DNA of 64,000 nt from JAVJSD01 sp040219575 (GCA_040219575.1 JAVJSD010000145.1:21042-85041), one strand, 5' to 3'. Counted from the first letter of the stretch, positions 19,141 to 28,553 are shown. The notes: generated by a model not told the origin, from the letters alone. Program-made: numbers and translations.

Positions 19141-19836
19141 CTAAGAGGTTGTTTCCGCGAACATGTACCCCTTGCCGCGGACCGTGAGCACGACGTGTGG
19201 ATCGGTCGAATCGTCGCGCAGCTTCTCGCGCAAGCGGGCCACATGCATGTCGATGGTGCGCGTGGAGACGCCTTGCGGGCTGATCCGCCAGACATTGGCC
19301 AGGAGTTCATCACGGGCCACGGCCCGACCGGCGTTGTTCGCCAGATACCGCAACAGTTCGATCTCGCGCTCCGAGAGTTCGCAGCGCGCGCCGTCGGCGT
19401 AGCGAATCTCGCGGCGGGCGAAGTCGGCGGTACCGCCGGGAATCGCGACGCGGTCGACGTCGCCGGGGCGTTCCGGCGAGCGACGCAGAACCGCCTCCAC
19501 GCGGGCCAACAACTCCTTCACGCTGAAGGGTTTCACCACATAGTCATCGGCCCCCATCCGCAGTCCTTCCACGCGGTCCTGCTCCTCGCCGCGAGCAGTG
19601 AGAATAATCACCGGTTGCGTGGGGCGGGTTTTTCGCAGCTCGCGGAGGATGTCGAGGCCGCCGCAGCCCGGCAGCACCAGGTCCAGCAGCAGCAGATCAT
19701 AGGCGAGTTGGACGGCCAATTCGCGGCCGTCGATCCCGTTGCCCGCCTCGATCACGCCATAACCGGCGAACTTCAGGGCGTCGACGATCCCGCGGCGGAT
19801 GGCGCTATCGTCTTCGATGGTGAGAATGCGTCGCAT
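19141..19836 (-). CDS. OmpR/PhoB-family response regulator
   Basis: 231 residues from the ATG at 19836 (MRRILTIEDDSAIRRG). A longer upstream frame has no receiver character. The receiver has acidic pocket E8/D9/D10, phospho-acceptor D52 (LLLLDLVLP) and K102 (VVKPF). The C-terminal winged helix (about 135-228) ends in the usual RTIDMHVARLREKL and VRGKGYMF. It is first in the operon, followed by its kinase. Its targets are unknown. The gap upstream to 20165 (about 330 bases) is the shared divergent promoter region with the zinc-ribbon gene. Confidence 0.94.
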   Translation of the reverse strand: MRRILTIEDDSAIRRGIVDALKFAGYGVIEAGNGIDGRELAVQLAYDLLLLDLVLPGCGGLDILRELRKTRPTQPVIILTARGEEQDRVEGLRMGADDYVVKPFSVKELLARVEAVLRRSPERPGDVDRVAIPGGTADFARREIRYADGARCELSEREIELLRYLANNAGRAVARDELLANVWRISPQGVSTRTIDMHVARLREKLRDDSTDPHVVLTVRGKGYMFAETTS

Positions 19837-20164
19837 GTCGGGCGGCTCGCAGGGATGCAGGAAACCACTGAATTCTAAGTCCCCATCGGCTCGGCGACTA
19901 GTTTTCCCTCGCCGCCAAGTGGTAACGGCCCTGTAACAACACGGCGGCATCTTCGGAGACACCGCCCATTCCGAGGCAGCGTCTGGAGTCGGAAATCGGT
20001 GAACGCGCCGCTCCGTAACGTGGGCGCAGCTGGCCCGGGCGGTGCGGTTTGTCTTCAGGCGGCCAAGAAGATTGGACCCTCGACGACGGCCGAACTTTCG
20101 CGGTAGGATAGAGGGACGAATTTCGTGTTGGCGGCGCATTCGGGGAGGAATTCAGGAACACGAG

Positions 20165-21043
20165 ATGTCACTTTCCTGTCGCAATTGCAAGAGCGCGTTG
20201 TCTCTACCCCCGGGCCTCGATCCGGCGCGCTGCCGCTGTCCGGTGTGCGGCGTCGTCAGTCCCTTAGCCGCACCCGCGCCGCAACCGCAGCCTCAACAAC
20301 AGGCGCCGCTCAACAACGATCCCCTGGACCTGGCGGCGTTGGAGGCTTCGGCGCCGGTGCTGCCTCACTATGCGCCAGGGCCGATGTACGCGCCGCAACG
20401 GCCGTCGATGGGAATGCGCGACTACTTGCGGCAGGCCGGCCAGTTCTACCGCCGCCGGAAGCGGTTGTTCGGACTATTGATATTGCTACTGACGCCGCCC
20501 GCCCTCTGCGTGGTGATGATCATCGGCGGCGCCATCGCCATCAAATCGTACAGCGACTACCGCACGGCCAAGTACGCGTCGCTCAACACGCGTCTCGATC
20601 AGTTCGTGAGCGCCGGCGGAGTCCGCGAGACGCTGCCGACCGCCGGCGGCTACATTCGCGGCAAGTATGTGATCATCGACAAGAAGAACGGCGTGATCCA
20701 CTCGTACCACGACGGCTCCGATCCGCGCATGGCCTGGAAAGCGGAAGAGGTGGGGACGGTCATCTGGTTGAAGTCCGGCACGATTTCAGACGGCTACTAC
20801 GTCGCCAAGGAAGAGCTCAACAAGCCCGAAATGTTTCAGAAGAAGAAGCAGGCCTACAAGGAAATCGTCGTGGGCATGGTCGTCGATCTTTCGGAGCGGC
20901 GCGTCGTGGGAGGCTTCCGCCTGGAAGCCAAACCAACGCCCGATGAAATCGGCCGATTCGAGAGCGCCACCTCGTACGTCGACAAGGACGCCGTGATGTC
21001 GCGCATCCGCAACCTGCAAAGCCTCAACGAGCCCGCCAGTTGA
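20165..21043 (+). CDS. Zinc-ribbon membrane protein of unknown function
   Basis: 292 residues from the ATG at 20165 (MSLSCRNCKS). The N-terminus has two Cys pairs, C5/C8 and C25/C28, a small zinc ribbon of the type that begins many bacterial membrane proteins. A Pro/Gln-rich linker follows, then one transmembrane helix at about 101-126 (LFGLLILLLT), and a soluble C-terminal domain (about 130-292) with IRGKYVIIDKKNGVIHSYHD. The domain is likely outside the cytoplasm. No enzyme motif is seen. It is divergent from the two-component operon and followed by the PQQ protein gene. Confidence 0.75.
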   Translation: MSLSCRNCKSALSLPPGLDPARCRCPVCGVVSPLAAPAPQPQPQQQAPLNNDPLDLAALEASAPVLPHYAPGPMYAPQRPSMGMRDYLRQAGQFYRRRKRLFGLLILLLTPPALCVVMIIGGAIAIKSYSDYRTAKYASLNTRLDQFVSAGGVRETLPTAGGYIRGKYVIIDKKNGVIHSYHDGSDPRMAWKAEEVGTVIWLKSGTISDGYYVAKEELNKPEMFQKKKQAYKEIVVGMVVDLSERRVVGGFRLEAKPTPDEIGRFESATSYVDKDAVMSRIRNLQSLNEPAS

Positions 21044-21215
21044 GCGGCCCTGATCGATTCGGCCAGAGGGGGACGCAGCCGACTCGCGCGACGCGCGCCA
21101 TTCGAATCCCGCTCCCGAACTCGCCCGCCGCGGAAGTTGTTTGAATTCCGCCTCGAGACTCGTCAGACTGGTGGCGGGGCGCGGGATGTTCTGCCAACAA
21201 ATCGAGGTGGCGATC

Positions 21216-24176
21216 ATGCGTACGGTGCTGCTGACTGCTGGTGCTTTGCTGTCTCTGGTGTTCGCCGCCGCAAGCAACGCGGCCGACGCGCAGGTCGAAA
21301 AGCTGTTGGAAAATGTTCCCGCCCAGCGCGGCGTCGTGGTGCTGCTCGATCTGCCCGGCGGCGACGCGAAGCACGTCGTCGAACTGGCCCAGGCGCGCCA
21401 GCTGACGGTCTATTTCCAGTCGGCCGACGCCCAGCAGGTCGAGGCGGTGCGCAGCGCGGCCGACAAGGCGCAGTTGCTCGGCAGCCGCATCTTCGCCGAC
21501 ATCGGCAAGCTCGACGCGTTGCAACTGGCCGACAACGTCGCCGACGGCCTGCTGGCCGCGAGTTCGGCGAAACCAGCGGAGGCGGAAGTCCTCCGCGTGC
21601 TGCGGCCGCGGGCCAAGGCGATCGTCGGTGATCGCACGCTCGTCAAGCCGGTCCCCGCAGGCATCGACGAGTGGACGCATCCCTACCACGGGCCGGACAA
21701 CAATCCACAGTCCAACGACCAACTCGTACGCGGCGCCTTTCGCACACAGTTCCTCGGCTATCCCAAGTTCAGCCCCATGCCCGAGCAGTCGGTGGTGGCC
21801 GGCGGCCGCATCTTCAAGGCCATGGGGCACATCGCCCACAAGGCGAATCAGAACGAGATGCTCAACACGCTGCTGTGCATCAACGCCTACAACGGGCTGA
21901 TCCTCTGGCAGCGGCCGCTGCCGGAGGGCTTCATGATCCATCGCAACACGATGATCGCCACCGACGACGCGCTGTACCTCGGCGACCACGAATCGTGCAA
22001 GATCATCGACGCTGTCACCGGCGAGACGCGCGACGAGATTAAGATCGAGTCGAAGATCAGCGACGGCCCCGTGTGGAAGTGGATGGCGATGCGCGACGGC
22101 GTGCTATACGCGCTGGTCGGCAATCAGGAAGTCAAGGTCGACCCGCAGGTTTCCGATCGGCGGGGACTGGGGCATTGGCCCTGGGGCATGTGGCAGGGAC
22201 ACGACTACGCCGATCCCCGCACCGCGTTCGGTTTCGGACGCACGCTGGTCGCCATCGACCTGAAGTCGAAAGACGTGCTATGGCATTACCGCGACGACGA
22301 CTACCTCGACGCCCGGGCGGTCTGCATGAACCGCGAGCACTTGTTCGCCTACAGCCCCGAGAAATCTCTGAAGGCCATCAACGTCGACGACGGCGCGCTG
22401 GCCTGGAAGAACTCCGACAAGGACCTGCTTGCCGCCATCGCCCCCAACGGCCGCGCGCAGCACTACATCACCGGCTACGCCACCACTTGCTACATGAAGT
22501 GCAACGACGACTACCTGTTCTTCGCCGGCCCGCAGCGCGACAAGCTGACGGTCGCTTCAGCCAAGGACGGCAAACTCGCCTGGACGCACGGCGTGGGCAA
22601 CCTGCAACTGGTGCTCCGCGAAGACGGCGTGTGGGCGGCCGGGCCGCAACTGACCAAGGGCGTGCGACTGGAGTACGCCACCGGCAAGGTGCTCGAAGAG
22701 TTTCCCGCCCGACGAGCCTGCACCCGGGCCACCGGCTGCGCCGACAGCATCTTCTTTCGGGCCAGCGGCGGTACGGTCCGCGTGATGACCGAGACCAACG
22801 CCGCCCAGCACATCGCCCCCATGCGGCCGCCCTGCCAGGACGGCGTGTTGGTGGCCGGCGGCTATCTGTACTGGGGCCCCTGGATGTGCGGTTGTCAGCT
22901 TTCGCTATACGGCAACATCGGCCTGGGGCCGGTCGGGGCGCAGAGCGAGATCACTGAGGAAGAAGACCCGCTGATGGTCGCCGCGAACTATATGACCGTC
23001 GAACCGCTCGAGGTGCATGAGCACGATTGGCCCACTTACCGCGGCGGCAATGCCCGAGACGACGTCGCCCAGACAGCGATCCCCGACGACGTGGAATTGG
23101 CCTGGAGCACCGAGGTCGGCTCCAAGGAGTTGGTCACCGCCCCGGTCGTCGCCGGCGGCATGGTGTTCGTCGCCGATCGTGGCGGCGCGGTGCGCGCGTT
23201 CGACGCCGATGGCAAGCCGGTGTGGAAGTCGTATACCGGCGGCGCGATTTACTATCCACCGGCGGTCGCCGACAATCGCGTGTTCGTCGGTTCGGCCGAC
23301 GGCCGCGTGTACGCGCTCGAAGCCAAGACCGGGCGGCGGCTGTGGTCGTATCGCGTGGGACCGGCCGAGCGGCGGATCTCGGTGTACGACCGGCTCATCT
23401 CCACGTGGCCGGTCTCCGGCGGCGTGGTCGTGCAGGACGGCGTGGTCTACGCCGCCGCGGGCATCGCCCACTACGACGGCACGTACGTCGTGGCGCTCGA
23501 CGCGGTCAGCGGCGAGGTGAAAGCCCGCAACGACCACTCCGGCGTGATCTCGCCCGAGGTGAATAACGGCATCAGCGTGCAGGGGAACCTGACCATCGTC
23601 GACGGCGAGTTGCGATTCCTCGCCGGCGGCGTGTACGAAACGGCTCGCTACGATCTGAAGACGCTCCGCTGCCTGAACGATCCGTTGATCCAGGTTTCGT
23701 CGCAGTACCGCACCGCCTTCTATCCGTACTACCCGGACTACGGCAAGTACGTCTCGATCGACTACACCTGCGACGACGGTTGCACGTTGGCCCACGACGC
23801 CAGCTACGAGGGGAGTCAGTTCACCAACCTGCTGTTCCACGAACCGTATGCCGACGGCGTGAAGGTTCCCGAGAAGGAAGCCGCTCGGTGGATTCGCCGC
23901 CGCGGCGGACCGCAGGCCAAGGTGCTCTGGCAAGACGGCGCCAACCGGCGGTTCACCAGTTTCATCATCTCGGGCGACCGACTGCTGGCCGCGGGCCATC
24001 CGGACGAGAAGCCCGAGGACGTGTTCCTGGCGGCGATCGACATCCGCAAGGGCTCAACCGCCTGGGTGCAATCGTTGCCTGCCGACGCCGTCAAAGGGGG
24101 CACGGCGATCGACCACGCCGGCCGCATCTACGTCGTCTGCGAGAACGGGCAGCTGCGTTGTTATTCGCCGAAGTGA
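21216..24176 (+). CDS. Secreted PQQ-like beta-propeller protein with N-terminal Rossmann-like domain
   Basis: 986 residues from the ATG at 21216, where a signal peptide (MRTVLLTAGALLSLVFAAAS) starts behind a GAGGTGG ribosome site. Residues about 30-140 read as a Rossmann-like domain (GVVVLLDLPGGDAKHVVELA, LTVYFQSADAQQVEAVRSAA), the shape of a degenerate methyltransferase fold. The rest is a PQQ-type propeller with repeats such as GRVYALEAKTGRRLWSYRVG and GGAVRAFDADGKPVWKSYTG. PQQ propellers can bind the cofactor or act as beta-propeller scaffolds. No dedicated heme or metal motif is visible, so the catalytic role is open. The layout is typical of planctomycetes. Confidence 0.88.
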   Translation: MRTVLLTAGALLSLVFAAASNAADAQVEKLLENVPAQRGVVVLLDLPGGDAKHVVELAQARQLTVYFQSADAQQVEAVRSAADKAQLLGSRIFADIGKLDALQLADNVADGLLAASSAKPAEAEVLRVLRPRAKAIVGDRTLVKPVPAGIDEWTHPYHGPDNNPQSNDQLVRGAFRTQFLGYPKFSPMPEQSVVAGGRIFKAMGHIAHKANQNEMLNTLLCINAYNGLILWQRPLPEGFMIHRNTMIATDDALYLGDHESCKIIDAVTGETRDEIKIESKISDGPVWKWMAMRDGVLYALVGNQEVKVDPQVSDRRGLGHWPWGMWQGHDYADPRTAFGFGRTLVAIDLKSKDVLWHYRDDDYLDARAVCMNREHLFAYSPEKSLKAINVDDGALAWKNSDKDLLAAIAPNGRAQHYITGYATTCYMKCNDDYLFFAGPQRDKLTVASAKDGKLAWTHGVGNLQLVLREDGVWAAGPQLTKGVRLEYATGKVLEEFPARRACTRATGCADSIFFRASGGTVRVMTETNAAQHIAPMRPPCQDGVLVAGGYLYWGPWMCGCQLSLYGNIGLGPVGAQSEITEEEDPLMVAANYMTVEPLEVHEHDWPTYRGGNARDDVAQTAIPDDVELAWSTEVGSKELVTAPVVAGGMVFVADRGGAVRAFDADGKPVWKSYTGGAIYYPPAVADNRVFVGSADGRVYALEAKTGRRLWSYRVGPAERRISVYDRLISTWPVSGGVVVQDGVVYAAAGIAHYDGTYVVALDAVSGEVKARNDHSGVISPEVNNGISVQGNLTIVDGELRFLAGGVYETARYDLKTLRCLNDPLIQVSSQYRTAFYPYYPDYGKYVSIDYTCDDGCTLAHDASYEGSQFTNLLFHEPYADGVKVPEKEAARWIRRRGGPQAKVLWQDGANRRFTSFIISGDRLLAAGHPDEKPEDVFLAAIDIRKGSTAWVQSLPADAVKGGTAIDHAGRIYVVCENGQLRCYSPK

Positions 24177-24589
24177 GAGAAGAAGAAGTCTGTCCGCAGA
24201 TGCCGCAGATTTCCGCAGATGAAGAAGGAATTCCGTCGTAGGGCCGGCGTTGTTTGGTTCGGCCGTTGTGCTGGAACAACCGCCATCCATACACCCGCTT
24301 TATCACTAAGGACAAATGCCTAGTCCCCGAAAGTTTCTCACCAACGTTTAGACGGTTGCTGACGATGCTGAAATACGTTCAACGGGGCCGCCCGCCCGGT
24401 GAACTTTCCGATTGGCGTGATGGCTATACCCATCCGCCCTCAGGCAATCGCGTTGGTCCCGGATGGCAATAGTCCGCGAAGGAAAGCAGCAGGATAAAGC
24501 GTCTCGCCGAAAAACATGAACGGTCTTCATCCGCGAAAATCTGCGTCATCAGCGGACGACTCCCGGCGGCACGCCTCCAACGCATCTGG
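24177..24589. other. Gene-free gap with short direct repeats
   Basis: Three imperfect copies of CCGCAGAT occur at about 24190-24222, and an inverted relative (CCGCGAAAATCTGCGTCATC) near 24530-24550. No open frame has coding character. The gap lies between the convergent PQQ gene and the small hypothetical gene. Confidence 0.5.
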
Positions 24590-24991
24590 TCATTCAGGTT
24601 CCAGCCATTCCAACGTGGCGGCCGCCGCCGCGAAGTGAATGAACCCGTTCCAATCTGACACGAAGAAGCGTCCCGAGAACGCCCCATCAGGAATCCGATA
24701 CCGCGTCGCGACCTCCTGATCTGCATCGCACGGGTCCACGCGAACGGGACTCTGGTCGCCGTACGGAGAATTGGGATCTGGCGGGTCGACCGCCAGATAC
24801 TGCAAACCGGTCAGTTGAAGTCGTCCGGCACGGCGCCGCTCCCGCTCCCGTTCAGACTTGCCATCCGGGTCACCGACACAGACATCGAGGATGAAGTCAG
24901 CTGTTCCCGCCACAAAGTCAGTCGATAGCTTGCGGAGCAGAGCATCGTGAAGGGTCAGGTCCAATTCGGATTGAAGTTTTTTAAGATTCAT
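24590..24991 (-). CDS. Small hypothetical protein
   Basis: 133 residues starting MNLKKLQSELDLTLHDALLR. Highlights are FILDVCVGDPDGK, an Arg/Glu-rich run, and an aromatic, acidic end (FFVSDWNGFIHFAAAAATLE). The style recalls small stand-alone domains that act as immunity or accessory proteins, but I cannot assign one. No signal peptide or membrane segment is seen. It is flanked by repeats on both sides and may be an accessory gene acquired horizontally. Confidence 0.55.
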   Translation of the reverse strand: MNLKKLQSELDLTLHDALLRKLSTDFVAGTADFILDVCVGDPDGKSERERERRRAGRLQLTGLQYLAVDPPDPNSPYGDQSPVRVDPCDADQEVATRYRIPDGAFSGRFFVSDWNGFIHFAAAAATLEWLEPE

Positions 24992-25010
24992 CTCGGTGCC
25001 GCATTAGAAT

Positions 25011-25143
25011 GTTGAACAGAAGGAAGCAAAGAGAGCAGCGTATCGAAACGCTGATCCATCCCTCGTTGCCTTCGTTCTCTCTTGTTCAATGGTTCGACGG
25101 TCGATCCTCGCTCCTCCGCTCTCTCTGCTACCTACTGTTCAAC
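25011..25143. repeat. Fold-back repeat with GTTGAACAG/CTGTTCAAC ends
   Basis: GTTGAACAG at 25011-25019 and CTGTTCAAC at 25135-25143 are perfect inverted copies, and further purine/pyrimidine matches lie inside them (AGAGAGCAG against CTCTCTCTGCT). The unit is about 133 bases, has no coding signal, and fills the gap between the small hypothetical gene and bioF. It looks like a MITE-like or transcription-stopping element. Confidence 0.6.
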
Positions 25144-25159
25144 CTCCCGCCCCTGCAAT

Positions 25160-26311
25160 TCAACGGCAATCGTCGAAAGCGGCGGCGAGTTGGTCGAGCA
25201 GCGCGTCGTCGTGGGCGTAGCTGAGACTAATGCGGAGCAGGCTTTGGCCCTCGGGCACCGTCGGTGGGCGGATGGCGGGGACGAAGTAACCTCGCTCGCG
25301 CAAATCCGCGGCAAGCTCCAAAGCGCGGCGGGGCGTGCCGACGATCACCGGGATGATCTGGCTGCAAGAGCGGCCGACTTCCCAACCGGCGGAGCTCAAT
25401 CGTTCGCGGAGTTTGGCGGCCCGGGCGAGCAACGTGGTGCGTCGCTGCGGTTCGTCGCGCACGATTCGCAGCGCCGCCAGGCCGGCCGCGCACACCGCCT
25501 CCGGAGCGGCCGTCGAGAAAACATACGGTCGGGCCAGGTTCGCCAGCAGATGAACGAGGTGCGTGCTGCCGGAGACGAATCCGCCCAGCGAGCCGAGCGC
25601 CTTGCTGAGCGTGCCGACGCGCACGGGAATCAAGTCTTCCACGCCAAGGTGCTCCGCCGCCCCGCGGCCGTGCTTCCCGAACACGCCGGTGGCGTGAGCT
25701 TCATCGACCACCAGCAACGCTTGATGCCGTTCGGCCAGTTCGGCGAGTTCGCAAAGCGGCGCCAGATCGCCGTCCATGCTGAACAGGCCGTCGGTGACGA
25801 TCAGCCGGCGGCGGAAGGGGGCCGCCTGCGCGAGCATGTGCTCGACGTAGTCGACATTGCCGTGCGGGTAGACCTGCACACGGGCGCCCGACAGCCGGCA
25901 GCCGTCGATCAGGCTGGCGTGGTTGTGGGCGTCGCTGAGGATCAGGTCTCCCTTACCGGCCAGCGCGGCGACGGTTCCCACGTTGGCGGCGAAGCCGGTC
26001 GTCATCAGCAGCGCCGCCTCGGCGCCCTCGAACTCGGCCAGCGCCGCTTCAAGTTCGTCGTGCAGGGGGCCGCGGCCGGTGACCAGTGGACTGGCGCCGC
26101 TCCCCCAACCCACGTGATCGAGCGCCTCGGCGACGGCCGTGGTCAGGCGCGGGTCGTGGGCCAGGTTGAGGTAGTCGTTGGCGCCGAAATTCGCAAGCGT
26201 CTTCCCCTCGACGACGATCGCGCCGGCGGCGGTCCGCTGCTGGCGCACCGTCAGATGGCGGCGCAGCTCCTCAGCTTCGAGGCGGGCGAGTTCTTCTTCG
26301 AACCAGTGCAT
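25160..26311 (-). CDS. bioF: 8-amino-7-oxononanoate synthase or related alpha-oxoamine synthase
   Basis: 383 residues from the ATG at 26311. It has the fold-type-I PLP enzyme pattern: Asp203 in LLVVDEAHATGVFG and the PLP lysine K237 in VGTLSKALGSLGGF, with SGASPLVTGRGPLHDELE and the His in DAHNHAS that stacks on the cofactor. BioF joins pimeloyl-ACP or CoA with alanine at the start of the biotin ring path. Close relatives (KBL, ALAS, SPT-like enzymes) use other acyl-CoA or amino-acid pairs. No other biotin gene lies nearby, so the biotin role rests on similarity alone. A palindromic repeat sits just upstream. Confidence 0.85.
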   Translation of the reverse strand: MHWFEEELARLEAEELRRHLTVRQQRTAAGAIVVEGKTLANFGANDYLNLAHDPRLTTAVAEALDHVGWGSGASPLVTGRGPLHDELEAALAEFEGAEAALLMTTGFAANVGTVAALAGKGDLILSDAHNHASLIDGCRLSGARVQVYPHGNVDYVEHMLAQAAPFRRRLIVTDGLFSMDGDLAPLCELAELAERHQALLVVDEAHATGVFGKHGRGAAEHLGVEDLIPVRVGTLSKALGSLGGFVSGSTHLVHLLANLARPYVFSTAAPEAVCAAGLAALRIVRDEPQRRTTLLARAAKLRERLSSAGWEVGRSCSQIIPVIVGTPRRALELAADLRERGYFVPAIRPPTVPEGQSLLRISLSYAHDDALLDQLAAAFDDCR

Positions 26312-26350
26312 TGGTGTGGACGGCGATAGAATCGGACGCCAAACGCCGAG

Positions 26351-26408
26351 GCGGGAGTCGCCAGACTTCCGAGAATGCACGCGGGCTCGGAAGTCTGGCG
26401 ACTTCCGC
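26351..26408. repeat. GGAAGTC-type palindromic repeat
   Basis: GCGGGAGTCGCCAGACTTCCGAG at 26351-26373 and its inverted copy at 26386-26408 match at 22 of 23 positions. The copy runs on into TAC, giving the shared end CTTCCGCTAC. This element belongs to the same family as those at 3125 and 36313. It lies just upstream of bioF. Confidence 0.75.
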
Positions 26409-26457
26409 TACGGGAAAGGCACATGCCCAGATTGCATTCGACGCGATGCGACGCAAT

Positions 26458-26510
26458 AAAAAAAGGCCCCTGGAGCTCGTCGCGACCGCGTCGCGCAAGC
26501 CACGGGGGCC
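26458..26510 (-). terminator. Intrinsic terminator with no clear gene before it
   Basis: Read on the minus strand, a GC-rich stem (GGCCCCC...GGGGCC, outer arms at 26504-26510 and 26465-26470) with an inner CGCGAC-GCG-GTCGCG stem is followed directly by seven T. This is the clearest rho-independent terminator in the window. The nearest annotated minus-strand gene upstream ends at 26877, about 370 bases away, too far for an ordinary gene end. A small RNA gene or a small open frame may lie between. Confidence 0.8.
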
Positions 26511-26876
26511 CTGCACCGCAAACTACCGGCCTGGTCCTACCAGCGGACCCTTGTTCGCCGTACCTTGGCGACTCATGCCGTTATCGAATCCACGGTGGCG
26601 TCCTGTGCAAGTCACGGGGCCGTCCATCGTACGGAGTTGGGCGCCACGGCGCCCTGGCTCGAGGTGCTGCCGCCTCCTCGACAACAGAAGGCGGCAACGA
26701 ATCAGGACGAATGCAGCTTGCGTGCCAAGCCGGCCGCCTCGAACCAATTCTTGACCAAAAGCCGCCCAACCCCGGGAAAAACGCACCACGCTTCCTCGGG
26801 CTGCAGGTTGCGTCGCGGTAAGGGATGCAGGGCGGAATTGTAAGAATTACAAACCGACCAATTCCGCCACGCCGCT
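26511..26876 (-). ncRNA. Candidate small RNA or short-peptide locus before the orphan terminator
   Basis: The minus strand between the decarboxylase stop and the intrinsic terminator contains a hairpin TGCCGCCT...AGGCGGCA (near 26667-26695), a second small hairpin GGTCC-GCTGGTA-GGACC near 26535-26551, and a short open frame that ends at 26523. The best start for it is uncertain (17 or 34 residues), and no good ribosome site is seen. I could not match SRP RNA, tmRNA, RNase P or 6S RNA from memory. It is listed only as a transcript candidate. Confidence 0.3.
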
Positions 26877-28553
26877 TCACTTCGCGGCGCGGCAAGACTC
26901 CAGCCCGCCTTCGCTTTCCAGCACGTCGCGGGCGGCGAGGATGTGATCGACGACGGCGTGCATCTCGTGTTCGTCGGAGAAGGGCGAGAGTACGTACGAC
27001 TTGAGGGCCACGATCGGCTCGCCGTAGGCCGTTTGCCGGTAGCAGTCGGTCTGCGAGATCGCCACGCCGCGGCCGGCCAGCGCTTCGGCGTGCACGCGCT
27101 GATAGATTCGCCGATTGTATTCGTTGTAGGCCAGCAGCAGTTCACGCTGCTCCGGGTCGGTGCGTTCCTCCTTCGGGGCGCGAAAGGTGTCGACCCCCGG
27201 CGGATAGATGCGAAACAGCGTCACCGGCCCCACGTTGTCGCCGTTGAGGACCGTGAATTCGGGCCGCGACTCGAGGCTTTCCCGCAACACTTCGGCCATC
27301 TCGACGATGTGCCCCAGCAGCGTCCGCAGGCCTTGCTTGCCGAACAGCAGCAGGTTGGCGAGCGCGGCCAAGGGTCCGCCCCCTCCGCGGCTCGTCTCCA
27401 ATGTGAACTTGCCGGGATGGTACTCGCCCGACTGGAACAGGTAAGGCATCGACTCGCGGCGGCGCGTGAGCTTGGCCAGGTCGTGCCGGTCGCGAAACAA
27501 CACCAGCGACGAGATGTACGGCGCGAAGCCGGTCTTGTGGAAGTCGATGCCCAGCGAGTCGGACAGCGGCAGGTGGCGAATACGGTAGGCGGCTTCGGCC
27601 AACGCCCGGATCGTACGGCCGCGGAAGCCGAGCTCGTTTTGCTTGAAGTCGTAATCGTTGAAGGCGGCCCAGGCCCAACCGATCACGGCGTCGGCGTGGA
27701 TATGCGGTCGGTAGGGCAATTCGAACTCCTCGACCAGCCGCTCGCGCACCTGGTGGATCGCCTCCAGGTCGTCGATCCCGAAGGCGTCGGTGGTGCCCAT
27801 CGTGGCCACGATCGCCGCGATCTTCTTGCCGTCGGCGAGCACACGTCGGGCGGCTTCCTCCAGGCGATCGATTTGCATCGAGTTGTCGTCGTGCGTGGGG
27901 ATCAGCACGAGTTGCTCCTCGCCCAGTCCCAGCCAACCCGCCACCGTGTGGGCGCAGTAGTGGCTCTCATCCGAGCAGAGAATCACCGCCGGCTCGCGCA
28001 GTCCGCGCCGCATGCAATCGGGGACCGCCTTCTCCAGGCCGGTCTTCACGCCGTACAGCATGCCCGACGTGCCGCCGAAGGTGAATACGCCGGCCGACTC
28101 CAGCGGGTCGTAGCCGACGAGATCGGCCGACATCGCCGCGGCGCGGACCTCCGCCTCGGCCAATCGCCGGCTGGTTTCTTCCGAGCAGAGGTTGGGGTTG
28201 TACACCGACGGCAGCAACACGCCGATGATGCTGGCGATCGACGGCAGCGAGACCACGTTCACCTGGCTGCGGGGGTGCCCCCACATCACCATGCCTTCCA
28301 GGTACGAGACGAGATCGGGAATGACGTGCTCCAGCGAGCGCGTGTCGTGCGGCATTCGTTCCCGCCGCGCCGCGTCCCAATCGAGCTCGACCGGCTTGCC
28401 CAGGATGGGCGCGTCTTCCTGCTTGAGCGAGTCGACCTGGTCGAGCGCCCGCGAGATCGAGAGCACGAAGTATGCGTCGTGGACCGGATCCGACGCCGGT
28501 TGCGGAAAGGCCTGCCGGAGCGAGTCCAGAATCTTGCGATACGGTGCGGTCAT
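26877..28553 (-). CDS. Group II pyridoxal-dependent decarboxylase
   Basis: 558 residues. The PLP lysine is K340 in DSLGIDFHKTGFAPY, with D288 in HIHADA and the ring-stacking His198 in SDESHYC. An N-terminal helical part of about 90 residues precedes the fold. The family decarboxylates L-amino acids such as glutamate, aspartate, tyrosine or DOPA. No substrate can be fixed from the motifs seen, so a specific name is not given. The start at 28553 is the only sensible Met. It is divergent from the polytopic membrane protein across a gap of about 360 bases. Confidence 0.88.
   Translation of the reverse strand: MTAPYRKILDSLRQAFPQPASDPVHDAYFVLSISRALDQVDSLKQEDAPILGKPVELDWDAARRERMPHDTRSLEHVIPDLVSYLEGMVMWGHPRSQVNVVSLPSIASIIGVLLPSVYNPNLCSEETSRRLAEAEVRAAAMSADLVGYDPLESAGVFTFGGTSGMLYGVKTGLEKAVPDCMRRGLREPAVILCSDESHYCAHTVAGWLGLGEEQLVLIPTHDDNSMQIDRLEEAARRVLADGKKIAAIVATMGTTDAFGIDDLEAIHQVRERLVEEFELPYRPHIHADAVIGWAWAAFNDYDFKQNELGFRGRTIRALAEAAYRIRHLPLSDSLGIDFHKTGFAPYISSLVLFRDRHDLAKLTRRRESMPYLFQSGEYHPGKFTLETSRGGGGPLAALANLLLFGKQGLRTLLGHIVEMAEVLRESLESRPEFTVLNGDNVGPVTLFRIYPPGVDTFRAPKEERTDPEQRELLLAYNEYNRRIYQRVHAEALAGRGVAISQTDCYRQTAYGEPIVALKSYVLSPFSDEHEMHAVVDHILAARDVLESEGGLESCRAAK

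Noticed and set aside
21088..21120. tRNA-like TTCGAATCCC segment
   Set aside because: No matching acceptor or anticodon arm can be folded around it.
25160..26311. Start of a biotin operon
   Set aside because: Only a BioF-like gene is present; no bioA, bioB or bioD neighbours.
26511..26876. SRP RNA, tmRNA, RNase P or 6S RNA
   Set aside because: Key conserved segments of these RNAs, as I know them, are not found; kept as an unspecified candidate.
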